This document shows positions 16,866 to 25,700 of a stretch of 64,000 bases of DNA, one piece after another. The DNA is taken from assembly GCA_019163375.1 (NCBI GenBank), contig JAFLKK010000008.1:186001-250000 (forward strand), read 5' to 3'. The notes beneath the pieces are model-generated. The model ran no database searches. It was not told the origin of the DNA and worked only from the letters and a program-made list of their open reading frames with translations. The position numbers and the translations under genes were made by a program. Numbering within the stretch: the first letter of the stretch is position 1; each line of letters opens with the position of its first letter. Source of the stretch: Paludibacter sp. (GTDB taxonomy: Bacteria; Bacteroidota; Bacteroidia; Bacteroidales; Paludibacteraceae).

Positions 16866-19048
16866 TAGTTGAAATTATATTGAACATTAACACTGAAATT
16901 AAACGGTGCACTAGGGTTCAGACTATTGTCGTCATGCACATTGTAACTGAGCGTATTAGTAACATTGCTTAGCTTGGCCTTGAAGTTCCATTTCTTCAAA
17001 TCGTATCCAAAGGTAATATCGTGTGTGAAATAGGCCGCAAGCGGAATGAGTTTATAAGCATCGTTCTGAACAGTTAAACGTGTTGATCGTCCTGCAAATC
17101 TTTCGCCTACATACGAAGAGATAAAACCGAGTTGAAGGTTTTTCAACGTACCTTTGGTAAAGGTATAAGTGCCACTCAAATTGGCCGTATTCTTAGGGTT
17201 GTATCTCAATTCGCTACCCACAATATAGGTATTACTTTGCGTGTAAGTAGTTCTCGTATAGCTATATCCACCCATTATTCTCAAATTTCGAAAAGGTAAG
17301 TACTCCATGTCCAGTTCCACACCTTGCGCTTTCGTGGCTCCGGCCAGTTCTTTTACATTGCTGTTGGTGTTACCGTTTTCGAGCGAGGTCTGCGCCAGAT
17401 TACTGTTGTTGATTTGATAAACGTTGGCATTGACCGAAAGTTTATTATTTAGCAGTTTATTTTTAATCCCAATCTCGTATTGGTCGATAATAGAAGGATC
17501 CAGTGCATTACCGTTTATATCAACACCCGTATTCAATGTAAACGAGTTAGAATAGGAAGCAAACAATGATTGATATTTGTTGGGTTGTACTGTTAAACCA
17601 ATTTTTGGAGAAAAGGCCTTGTCGCTGGCTTTCGTTTCTGTTGTTTTTTGAGTTGAATAGCTATACACATTGCTTGTTGATTCAATGTTGGAATACCTCG
17701 CTCCTACGAGCAACTTGATATACTTTTGCAAGCTAATCAAATCCTGCGCATAAATACCATAACGGTTGAGAGGATTTTTGGTCAGCGTATTCTTAGTCAT
17801 TACCGGAATAGCCGGTTCAATTGCAGGGTTATAGTCGTTGTAAATATTAATCACATCATAATTCGCAAACTGATTGTAAGCTGTTGTTTGTGTTTCGGAC
17901 GATTCGATGTCAAATCCTACCAAAGCCTGATGTTTCAATGCGCCGGTTTTGAAGTTGGCATTCAGGTCTATTTGTTCAATAAAGTAATTATCAGCCACTG
18001 CGCTTCGTTGAACATTCCGTTTCCAGTCACCGTTTTGTGCAATAACGCTGCCACTGGTGTTCGGACGGGCATTGCTAAACAGGTCGGTGTTGTAATATCT
18101 TAATCCGGTAAGCGATGATAGGCTCAACTTATCATTGAACGTGTGTGTAATTTTACCGGACATAAAGGACTGTTTAGCCTTGTATTCTCCCCACGACACA
18201 CCCATAAAGCGATCTCGGGGAATATTCACCAATTGATAATTGACGATACCGGTTCCAAAGTCGGGAGTGGTATTGGTGTTAGTATAATCACCTTCGAGCA
18301 AAAGAGTAGTTTTGGGAGTTACTTCAAAGATCAACGACGGATTTATGTAATACGTTTTTGAGTCCACATAGTTCCGAAAACTGTTGGCTTGTTCGTACGA
18401 GCCGTTCAGGCGGAAAGCAATTGTTTTCTGTTTGTTGAGCGAACCATAAAAGTCGAACTGCGGTTTGTAGCGATCGAAGCTACCGTAGGTGAATGCCACA
18501 TTGCCCCCAAAATCGAATTTTGGTTTTTTGGTAACCAAATTCATTACACCACCTGCAGCCACATTACCGAAAAGCAATGCCGCATTCCCTTTCAGAATCT
18601 CGGCTTTTTCTATGCCGCTTATTTCAGTCTTCATCCCACCGTAATAGCGAATACCATTTTTAAAGGTATTGGTGCTTGTAAGGTTGGTACCCCGCGATGC
18701 TATTTCCTCCTGATAACCACCGGTGGTACTCATAATGTACATACCGTTTACGTTTTTAAGAAGGTCGGTAATATTACTTATTTGCTGCGCTTTGAGAGCA
18801 TTTTCGTCTATCACTATCATAGCCTGGGGTAAATCCATTTCATTAATGTTCATTTTACCTACAGCAAGATTCTTTTTATTACGGGCAACAACCGCAACCT
18901 CATTCAGCGCATATGAACTTAGAGAATCACTCATAGAGAAACGACGTTCACCAACGGCAGGCGAATTGTTATCTGCACGAAGCGTAAAAGTATTCATCAG
19001 GGATAAAAGTAATCCACCTATCAAAACAACTGTTTGTATCTTTTTCAT
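16865..19048 (-). CDS. TonB-dependent siderophore receptor
   Basis: 727 residues with a signal peptide (1-25). There is no carboxypeptidase-like N-terminal domain, so this is not a SusC-type receptor. Residues 45-60 (ALNEVAVVARNKK) are the TonB-box region. The plug domain spans about 70-190 (LLKNVNGMYI, IEKAEILKGNAALLFG, GGVMNLVTKKP). The rest is a 22-strand barrel ending in NFSVNVQYNFN, with the terminal aromatic expected for outer-membrane insertion. It should import an Fe-siderophore with TonB energy. It is co-transcribed with the PepSY protein and divergent from the AraC regulator, which probably controls it. Confidence 0.9.
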   Translation of the reverse strand: MKKIQTVVLIGGLLLSLMNTFTLRADNNSPAVGERRFSMSDSLSSYALNEVAVVARNKKNLAVGKMNINEMDLPQAMIVIDENALKAQQISNITDLLKNVNGMYIMSTTGGYQEEIASRGTNLTSTNTFKNGIRYYGGMKTEISGIEKAEILKGNAALLFGNVAAGGVMNLVTKKPKFDFGGNVAFTYGSFDRYKPQFDFYGSLNKQKTIAFRLNGSYEQANSFRNYVDSKTYYINPSLIFEVTPKTTLLLEGDYTNTNTTPDFGTGIVNYQLVNIPRDRFMGVSWGEYKAKQSFMSGKITHTFNDKLSLSSLTGLRYYNTDLFSNARPNTSGSVIAQNGDWKRNVQRSAVADNYFIEQIDLNANFKTGALKHQALVGFDIESSETQTTAYNQFANYDVINIYNDYNPAIEPAIPVMTKNTLTKNPLNRYGIYAQDLISLQKYIKLLVGARYSNIESTSNVYSYSTQKTTETKASDKAFSPKIGLTVQPNKYQSLFASYSNSFTLNTGVDINGNALDPSIIDQYEIGIKNKLLNNKLSVNANVYQINNSNLAQTSLENGNTNSNVKELAGATKAQGVELDMEYLPFRNLRIMGGYSYTRTTYTQSNTYIVGSELRYNPKNTANLSGTYTFTKGTLKNLQLGFISSYVGERFAGRSTRLTVQNDAYKLIPLAAYFTHDITFGYDLKKWNFKAKLSNVTNTLSYNVHDDNSLNPSAPFNFSVNVQYNFN

Positions 19049-19078
19049 TCTATTGAATTATTATAAATTTTTATGTTG

Positions 19079-19086
19079 CAAAGATA
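19079..19086 (-). promoter_or_regulatory. -7 promoter element of the receptor operon
   Basis: On the minus strand TATCTTTG lies 30 bp before the receptor start. No clear Fur box was recognised. Confidence 0.55.
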
Positions 19087-19229
19087 GGTGGTTAATAAAA
19101 GGACGACAACCGCAGAAAGTAGGTAAAGATTAGGGGTGAACTCATTATTAATGGGGATTAAAATAATTGATCTTCATTTTCTGCATTCTTCTACTCCCTG
19201 ATTATTAGTTTTAATCACAAAACATCCAC

Positions 19230-19237
19230 TATCTTTG
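19230..19237 (+). promoter_or_regulatory. -7 promoter element of the AraC gene
   Basis: TATCTTTG lies 16 bp before ATG 19254, leaving a very short leader. Confidence 0.55.
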
Positions 19238-19253
19238 TTGCAAAAATAGCCCT

Positions 19254-20075
19254 ATGACTTTTGAACGTTCCGAATCACTGCGATTCAATTATTACGATAT
19301 ATTTTTCAGCTACTATTTCAATAACGAAAGAAGTTGCACACAAATGATACACGATCATATGCTGGTGTATGTCTATTCCGGTGAGATGGTTTTGGAAGAA
19401 GGTGGAAAGAAAGTAGTTATAAATAAGAATGAATGTGTTTTCCTGCGCAGGGATAATCGCGTCACCCTGACAAAGCAACCCAAAAGAGACGAGCAGTTTC
19501 AGGGCATATTCATGATTTTTAAGCGGAACTTTTTACGGGATTTTTATCAGAACCTGAATAAAAAAGGACTACCACTCGAAGTGGAAAAGCTCAAACCAAG
19601 CGTAATAAAACTACCTCCTGCTGCCGATATCGAGAGCCTGTTTCATGCCATGATGCCCTATTTCGATTCGGACAAAGAACCGGCCAAAGAACTGATGCAG
19701 TTGAAACTCCAGGAAGGCGTTTATTCTTTATTGAGCATTGACAAGCGCTTCTACCCTGCCCTGTTCGACTTTACCGAACCCTGGAAAATAGACATTCTGG
19801 ATTATATGGAAGATAATTATATGTTCGACCTTTCGGTAGAACAAATTGCCGGATTTACGGGTCGTAGTTTGGCAGCGTTTAAAAGAGATTTTAAAAAGAT
19901 AAGTCAGCTCTCGCCCCAAAAGTGGTTGGTAGAGAAACGACTCAAAGTGGCACACGATAAAATACGTAATGAAAGCAGAAAAGTATCGGACGTATATCTA
20001 GAAGTCGGTTTTAAAAATCTGTCGCATTTTTCGTCGGCCTATAAAAAACAATTCGGAATGGCTCCAAGTAAGTAA
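19254..20075 (+). CDS. AraC-family transcriptional regulator
   Basis: 273 residues. The N-terminal half is a cupin-like sensory domain (HDHMLVYVYSGEMVLEEGGK). The C-terminal hundred residues hold two helix-turn-helices: VEQIAGFTGRSLAAFKRDFK and, at the end, VYLEVGFKNLSHFSSAYKKQ. Divergence from the TonB receptor, with starts 205 bp apart, suggests it activates siderophore uptake in response to iron or the siderophore. That regulatory link is inference. Confidence 0.88.
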   Translation: MTFERSESLRFNYYDIFFSYYFNNERSCTQMIHDHMLVYVYSGEMVLEEGGKKVVINKNECVFLRRDNRVTLTKQPKRDEQFQGIFMIFKRNFLRDFYQNLNKKGLPLEVEKLKPSVIKLPPAADIESLFHAMMPYFDSDKEPAKELMQLKLQEGVYSLLSIDKRFYPALFDFTEPWKIDILDYMEDNYMFDLSVEQIAGFTGRSLAAFKRDFKKISQLSPQKWLVEKRLKVAHDKIRNESRKVSDVYLEVGFKNLSHFSSAYKKQFGMAPSK

Positions 20076-20077
20076 AA

Positions 20078-20110
20078 TAAAAACCGAAAAGACCTGTCTT
20101 TGCGGTTTTT
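20078..20110 (+). terminator. Terminator of the AraC gene
   Basis: AAAACCGAAAAGAC pairs with GTCTTTGCGGTTTT with one mismatch, and T-rich sequence follows. Confidence 0.7.
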
Positions 20111-20166
20111 ATTCTTTTATTCTTTTATTCTTTTATTCTTTTATTCTTTTATTCTTTTATTCTTTG
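20111..20166. repeat. Octanucleotide simple repeat, seven units
   Basis: ATTCTTTT is repeated seven times (last unit ending TTTG) between the convergent AraC and HxlR genes. It is likely length-variable, but lies only in 3' regions. Confidence 0.9.
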
Positions 20167-20181
20167 AATAAAAGAAAATAA

Positions 20182-20505
20182 TTAGTTAGTCAATACATTT
20201 TCTGTTCCCCATTTTTCCAGTTCGCGAATTACCGACGAAAGGCTTTTGCCCAGATCGGTAAGCGAATATTCTACCCGCGGTGGGATTTCTTTAAATTGTT
20301 CCCGCAGAATCAGCCCGTCAGCCTCCAGCTCTTTCAGTTGCTCAGTAAGCACCTTGCGCGAGATATCCGGAATACGAACGGCTATCTCACCAAAACGTTT
20401 TGTTCCGTTAGAGAGTGAGTACAATATAATGGTTTTCCATCTCCCACCTATCAGTTGCAATGTTGCCGTTACAGGGCATAGGGTTTTTTCTTTTATTTTA
20501 GCCAT
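20182..20505 (-). CDS. HxlR-family regulator, QorR-like
   Basis: 107 residues. The winged helix includes LIGGRWKTIILYSLS, then RFGEIAVRIPDISRKVLTEQ as recognition region and DGLILREQF as wing. Cys8 in LCPVT matches the redox cysteine of QorR/HypR-type sensors. The divergent gene is QorB-like. In E. coli ytfH/ytfG (qorR/qorB) have the same arrangement, and QorR represses both genes until its cysteine is oxidised. GGTTACT operators lie immediately upstream of this start. Function inferred by family and context. Confidence 0.88.
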   Translation of the reverse strand: MAKIKEKTLCPVTATLQLIGGRWKTIILYSLSNGTKRFGEIAVRIPDISRKVLTEQLKELEADGLILREQFKEIPPRVEYSLTDLGKSLSSVIRELEKWGTENVLTN

Positions 20506-20508
20506 AAT

Positions 20509-20594
20509 GGTTACTTTTAGGTTACTACTATTTTAATGGTTACTAAAAAGTAACCTGTTTCGGATATAAACTATTATTAGTTACTTTGCGTAAC
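20509..20594. promoter_or_regulatory. HxlR operator cluster and qorB promoter
   Basis: GGTTACT occurs at 20509, 20520 and 20538. The third pairs with AGTAACC to make a perfect 7-4-7 palindrome at 20538-20555. A second palindrome, GTTAC-TTTGC-GTAAC, at 20580-20594 overlaps the near-consensus -7 element TTACTTTG. Occupancy would block qorB transcription and, being just ahead of the HxlR start, also the regulator's own. Confidence 0.7.
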
Positions 20595-20758
20595 AAAAGT
20601 AGGAATAATATCAATCGGTTGTTTCGGTTAAGATAAATGAACGCATTTATTTAACTATACAATTCTATCAAAACATATCTCAGATTGTTTTATTTCAAGG
20701 ATTTGTCAAAACATAAAGAATATACATTCATATTAATTTAAAAGAAAGGAAACAAAAA

Positions 20759-21604
20759 ATGAAAATCGGAGTAACAGGAGCCACAGGCCAATTGGGTCGT
20801 TTGGTAGTTGAAAAATTGAAACAAAAAGTCGCTGCAGATAGTGTTGTAGCATTGGTACGTAACCCTGAAAAAGCAGCAGATCTAGGCGTAGAGACTCGTC
20901 CATTTGATTATACCCAACCTGAAACGTTAGTAACATCGTTGAAAGGTATCGATAAATTATTATTGATTTCGGGGAATGAAATTGGCCAGCGTCTACCGCA
21001 ACATAAGGCTGTTGTTGAAGCAGCGAAACAAGCAGGTGTAAAACAAATTACCTATACCAGCATTTTGCATGCCGACAGTTCACCACTTGGATTAGCCGGG
21101 GAGCATTGGGGCACCGAAGTAGCCATAAAAGAATCGGGACTAACCTACACAATTCTTCGCAATGGATGGTATACCGAAAATTATACCGGCTCAGCGAAAG
21201 GCGCAGTGGGTGCAGGAGCATTTATCGGAAATGCGGGAGATGGTAAAATAGCTTCAGCGGCTCGGGTTGATTATGCCGAAGCAGCCGCAGTGGTATTGGC
21301 AGGCGAAGGACACGAAAATAAAACCTACGAACTGGCAGGCGACGAAGCATACACGCTGACAGAGCTTGCGGCCGAAATTTCTCGTCAGACCGGAAAAACC
21401 GTTCCTTACAACAACCTTACTGAAACACAATATGCCGATATTCTGAAAAGCTTTGGCTTACCTGTGGGTTTAGCCGAAATGTTGGCCGATTCAGACACCG
21501 GAGCTTCGAAAGGTGGATTATTTGATGACACGAAACAAATCTCAGCATTGATTGGTCGCCCTACAACCCCACTGGCAAAAGTGCTGGCCGAAGCATTGGC
21601 ATAA
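20759..21604 (+). CDS. qorB: NAD(P)H-binding quinone oxidoreductase, QorB/NmrA-like
   Basis: 281 residues. The dinucleotide-binding loop GVTGATGQLGRL opens an atypical short-chain dehydrogenase of the NmrA/YtfG type. NPEKAADLGVETR and QITYTSILHAD follow, and LRNGWYTENY is highly typical of YtfG. It should reduce quinones with NADPH in the cytoplasm and protect against electrophile or redox stress. It is divergent from the HxlR repressor, with an operator over its promoter. A strong hairpin terminator follows. Confidence 0.85.
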   Translation: MKIGVTGATGQLGRLVVEKLKQKVAADSVVALVRNPEKAADLGVETRPFDYTQPETLVTSLKGIDKLLLISGNEIGQRLPQHKAVVEAAKQAGVKQITYTSILHADSSPLGLAGEHWGTEVAIKESGLTYTILRNGWYTENYTGSAKGAVGAGAFIGNAGDGKIASAARVDYAEAAAVVLAGEGHENKTYELAGDEAYTLTELAAEISRQTGKTVPYNNLTETQYADILKSFGLPVGLAEMLADSDTGASKGGLFDDTKQISALIGRPTTPLAKVLAEALA

Positions 21605-21648
21605 TAGAAACGAATCGAAGTAATTGAGCTACACAGCAAAATTTTTTG

Positions 21649-21676
21649 AGCCGCAGAGAAAACCTTCTCTGCGGCT
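21649..21676 (+). terminator. Terminator after qorB
   Basis: A perfect 12-bp stem, AGCCGCAGAGAA with TTCTCTGCGGCT, around AACC. Only a short T-run follows. Confidence 0.8.
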
Positions 21677-21683
21677 TTAATTG

Positions 21684-21691
21684 TATCTTTG
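21684..21691 (+). promoter_or_regulatory. -7 promoter element of the aldo/keto reductase
   Basis: TATCTTTG lies 25 bp before ATG 21717. Confidence 0.55.
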
Positions 21692-21716
21692 TGTCGTTGA
21701 ATCAAAAAAAACAAAT

Positions 21717-22715
<999 letters not shown>

Positions 22716-22731
22716 CTTCAAAAACATCTCC

Positions 22732-22769
22732 AATCACGGCTTCGCACATGCAAAGTCGTGATTTTTTTT
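22732..22769 (+). terminator. Terminator of the aldo/keto reductase
   Basis: AATCACGGCTTCGCA pairs with TGCAAAGTCGTGATT with one mismatch and one G-U pair, followed by a run of Ts. It may also serve the convergent LysR gene. Confidence 0.8.
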
Positions 22770-23646
22770 ATCCTTTCAGATTCTTCAATAATATTTGCGA
22801 AAACTCTGTAACTGCTTTTTTCTGATAGTTATCCTTCAGCCACATAAGAGCTGCCCGCATTTGCAATCCCTTTTCGGCCAGTGGCACTGCTTTCAGTTCT
22901 TTCTCATTAATAATGGTCGACTTAGGCAAAATAGAAATCCAGTGTTTGGTTTTGACGAGTTGAAACATGATATTTATATCGTTCAGTTCCAACTGGGGTT
23001 CCACTTTTTGCTTATTCGCCAGCAAAAAATTATCAAAAATGGCTCTGGCATGCATTTCTTTGCTGGTAAGCGCCAATGGGTAGTCGTTCAATTTCTGCAG
23101 TGTTATTTCTTTCATCGCTGCCAATGGATGGTAACGGTGCATAATCACGCACATCGGTGAGTCGAACAAATACTCGCTCTCCACCGACTCCAACGGTAGC
23201 GGCGATTCAAAACAAAGCGCCAAATCCAGCTTATGATCTTTCAGGTGCTCCAATAGTTTGTTGGCCGTCTGGCATTCTACCGATACTTTTATGTTAGGAT
23301 ATTTCCGTGAAAATTTCAACAAGGTATCCGTCAGTAACGAGCAGAGACTGAATGTGCCACCAATGCGCAGGGTACCAGTGTGCAGGTTCTGCAAATCTTT
23401 CATCCGTTGTATCGCGTCCTCCGATCCCGCCACCGTTCTTCGGGCATACGGCAACAGCATTTCACCCGCCTCTGTCAGTTCAATATGCTTTTTTATCCGC
23501 TTGAAAAGCAAGATATCAAGCTCTATCTCCAATTGTTTTATCTGTTGAGAAAGAGTGCTTTCGGCTATATTAGATGCCTTTGCTGCTTCCGTAAAATTCA
23601 GCAACTCTGCCGATTTTATAAAATACCTCAACTGCCTTATTTCCAT
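22768..23646 (-). CDS. LysR-family transcriptional regulator
   Basis: 292 residues from ATG 23646; the longer frame from 23721 lacks a LysR-like start and crosses the promoter. The N-terminal helix-turn-helix is MEIRQLRYFIKSAELLNFTE followed by AESTLSQQIKQLE. The remainder is the periplasmic-binding-like effector domain (TLRIGGTFSL, ALCFESPL, TSKEMHA). It is divergent from the membrane transporter at 23909 and is its likely regulator. The effector is unknown. Confidence 0.9.
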   Translation of the reverse strand: MEIRQLRYFIKSAELLNFTEAAKASNIAESTLSQQIKQLEIELDILLFKRIKKHIELTEAGEMLLPYARRTVAGSEDAIQRMKDLQNLHTGTLRIGGTFSLCSLLTDTLLKFSRKYPNIKVSVECQTANKLLEHLKDHKLDLALCFESPLPLESVESEYLFDSPMCVIMHRYHPLAAMKEITLQKLNDYPLALTSKEMHARAIFDNFLLANKQKVEPQLELNDINIMFQLVKTKHWISILPKSTIINEKELKAVPLAEKGLQMRAALMWLKDNYQKKAVTEFSQILLKNLKG

Positions 23647-23664
23647 ATTTTCTGTATTTTTTTG

Positions 23665-23672
23665 CAAAGATA
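23665..23672 (-). promoter_or_regulatory. -7 promoter element of the LysR gene
   Basis: TATCTTTG on the minus strand, 18 bp before the start. Confidence 0.5.
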
Positions 23673-23800
23673 CTGCATTCATCAGGACTAAAAACACTAT
23701 AGCCGCATTTATTTTCCACACATTATCATCGATAGGTAATACCGATTAGTTCATAGATTTTATCCCTGATAGAAATAGGAAGCATTTGAAAAGAACACCA

Positions 23801-23808
23801 TAACTTTG
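23801..23808 (+). promoter_or_regulatory. -7 promoter element of the transporter
   Basis: TAACTTTG, a TAnnTTTG match, 100 bp before ATG 23909. TTTG at 23785-23788 is closer than the usual -33 spacing. Confidence 0.4.
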
Positions 23809-23908
23809 CACCCGAAACAAGAAACTACATGAAATCCGGATGAGCTAATCTTCACTGAAGATAACCATCAATAAGAATTTCAACCGAAAACTAAAAAACA
23901 ATTTATCT

Positions 23909-24967
23909 ATGCAACTGATAAGATTTATCAAAAACTGGACGCTTCCGCTATCCATGATCACCGGTGCCCTCGCCTACTTCATTTTTGTGAACATTCCTAT
24001 GTTAGCACCCACTAAACCGTTTGTCAACGAATTTATCAACATCATACAACCTACGCTGATTTTTCTGATGCTTTTCGTCACCTTTTGCAAGGTCGATCCG
24101 CGCGATCTGCACCCTACCCGCATGCATTTATGGATGTTGCTTATTCAGGTAGGTGCTTTTTGCTTGTTGGGCTTACCGCTGGTTCTTTTTCCAGATACTG
24201 AATATCGTGTTGTGCTCGAAGGAGCTATGATTTGTATGATTACACCCACCGCCACTGCTGCAGCCGTCATTACCGGTAAACTGGGCGGAAATACACAGTC
24301 GCTGGTTAGTTACACCATTATTATCAATATGGTTTCTGCCATTATCATTCCGTTGGCATTACCCTTGGTGCACCCCAATCCATCGCTGAGCTTTTTGCCA
24401 TCATTTCTACTCATTCTGCGCAGAGTGTTTCCACTGCTTATGCTTCCTTTCGTAGCCGCATGGTTAGTTCGTGCCTATCTGCCTAAAGTACATGCAAAAC
24501 TACTTAGCTTCAAAGATCTGGCATTCTACCTATGGGCTGTAGCTTTGGCCATTGCTGTAGGAGTTACGGTACGAAGTATCGTACACAGTGATGTGGCTAT
24601 TACTTTATTGATAGGTATTGCCGTAGCTTCACTCATTTGCTGTGCAGCTCAGTTTGCTCTTGGACAAAAAATCGGGTTACAATACGACGACCGCATTGGA
24701 GGCGGACAAAGTCTGGGACAGAAAAGCACGGTTTTCTCCATTTGGCTGGGTGCCACTTTTATGAGTCCGGTGACTTCTATGGCCGGTGGTTTTTATAGTA
24801 TCTGGCACAATGTGTACAACTCTTATCAGCTTTACCAGAATAGGAAAATGAATGAAACTGTTCATAAAAAAGTCAAACATACCGAATCAAAACTCAACCG
24901 CCAACAGGGTAAATTACAGCCCGCAACTGTAAAGTGGATACATCTCCCCGAAAATACGAGCTTGTAA
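23909..24967 (+). CDS. Membrane transporter, bile acid:Na+ symporter (BASS)-like
   Basis: 352 residues with about nine or ten hydrophobic helices. ITPTATAAAVITGKLGGN and the late GGGQSLGQKSTVFSIWLG match the two discontinuous-helix regions of BASS-type transporters. The C-terminal 45 residues are basic and cytoplasmic. The substrate cannot be deduced; BASS relatives carry organic anions. It is the probable target of the divergent LysR regulator. No terminator is obvious. Confidence 0.75.
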   Translation: MQLIRFIKNWTLPLSMITGALAYFIFVNIPMLAPTKPFVNEFINIIQPTLIFLMLFVTFCKVDPRDLHPTRMHLWMLLIQVGAFCLLGLPLVLFPDTEYRVVLEGAMICMITPTATAAAVITGKLGGNTQSLVSYTIIINMVSAIIIPLALPLVHPNPSLSFLPSFLLILRRVFPLLMLPFVAAWLVRAYLPKVHAKLLSFKDLAFYLWAVALAIAVGVTVRSIVHSDVAITLLIGIAVASLICCAAQFALGQKIGLQYDDRIGGGQSLGQKSTVFSIWLGATFMSPVTSMAGGFYSIWHNVYNSYQLYQNRKMNETVHKKVKHTESKLNRQQGKLQPATVKWIHLPENTSL

Positions 24968-25700
24968 ATACGTTTATTGCCAAAGTGGTAAAAAATCTAT
25001 TTCGGTTGAGAAAAATAAATATTATCCGAACGAAAACGAATCGTATAAGCGAAGTTGAAGCTTCTCATTAATAACCTGAGTTTGGGATAAAACCCATATT
25101 TCAATTCGCTGTATATTATAACAAACTGCTACTTTATAATTAATATATACCTAAATAAGGTTGAATTTCTTTTAGTAATGCTTTCTCTAAGGTTGGAAGT
25201 CTTAAAACAAACATATAGAAAAGGTGAAAATCTTATTCTTCTCTTTCATCACCCTTAGTAGTCCATCAAAAGGATGCAAAAAGCCCCACTAAGAATAACT
25301 GATTTTAAAACCCTGACAGCCGTTTACAAGTAAATCTATCCACACCCGATAGCACTGCTATCGCACCGTTTCAGTGCGATCACGCAGCAATTTGGTGCGT
25401 GAACGCACCGTTTGACCTCGATGTCGCAGCAAATCAGTGCGTGAACGCACTGATTTGCTGCGATGACGCACTGTTTTGCTGCGTGATCGCACCAATTCAC
25501 GTCGATGTTTAACCAATGAGCTGCGATGACGCACTGAATAGCTGCGATGACGCACCGTTTGACCCTGAATCAGCACCTTCTCTGCCGATTCGACAGGAAA
25601 AGTGCTGATTTGTCAGGGTTGCAAATAGTAATGGGTGAAAGTGTAATCGCAACCTTATTTTAGGTTCATACAATGAACAGATAAACAAGAAGAGTGATAG
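24968..25700. other. Intergenic region carrying a 21-bp repeat element
   Basis: There is no conventional gene. 24968-25350 is AT-rich and featureless to me. 25349-25363 is a small palindrome (GATAGC-ACT-GCTATC). 25358-25622 is the modular repeat element described separately. 25623-25700 is the 3' flank of the DUF58 gene. Confidence 0.7.
25358..25622 (-). repeat. Modular 21-bp repeat element, copy A
   Basis: Read on the minus strand, a hairpin leader (25562-25619; arms ACCCTGA/TCAGCAC with an inner CTGTCG-AAT-CGGCAG stem) precedes about ten 21-bp units. Most units contain GTGCGNNNNCGCA, a short palindrome, spaced by AAATCA- or AATTG-like words. The units stay in one frame from a GTG at 25576 to TAG at 25358, giving heptads of the type VRxRS. 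The same leader and units occur at 51939-52139 in the opposite orientation. Period, palindromes and duplication are seen directly; coding is doubtful. Confidence 0.8.

Noticed and set aside
20111-20166. Phase-variation repeat
   Set aside because: The octamer array lies between the 3' ends of convergent genes, outside promoters and coding sequence, so expression switching is unlikely.
25358-25622. CRISPR array
   Set aside because: The period is 21 bp without variable spacers of normal size, the units themselves vary, and no cas gene is near. The same applies to 51993-52139.
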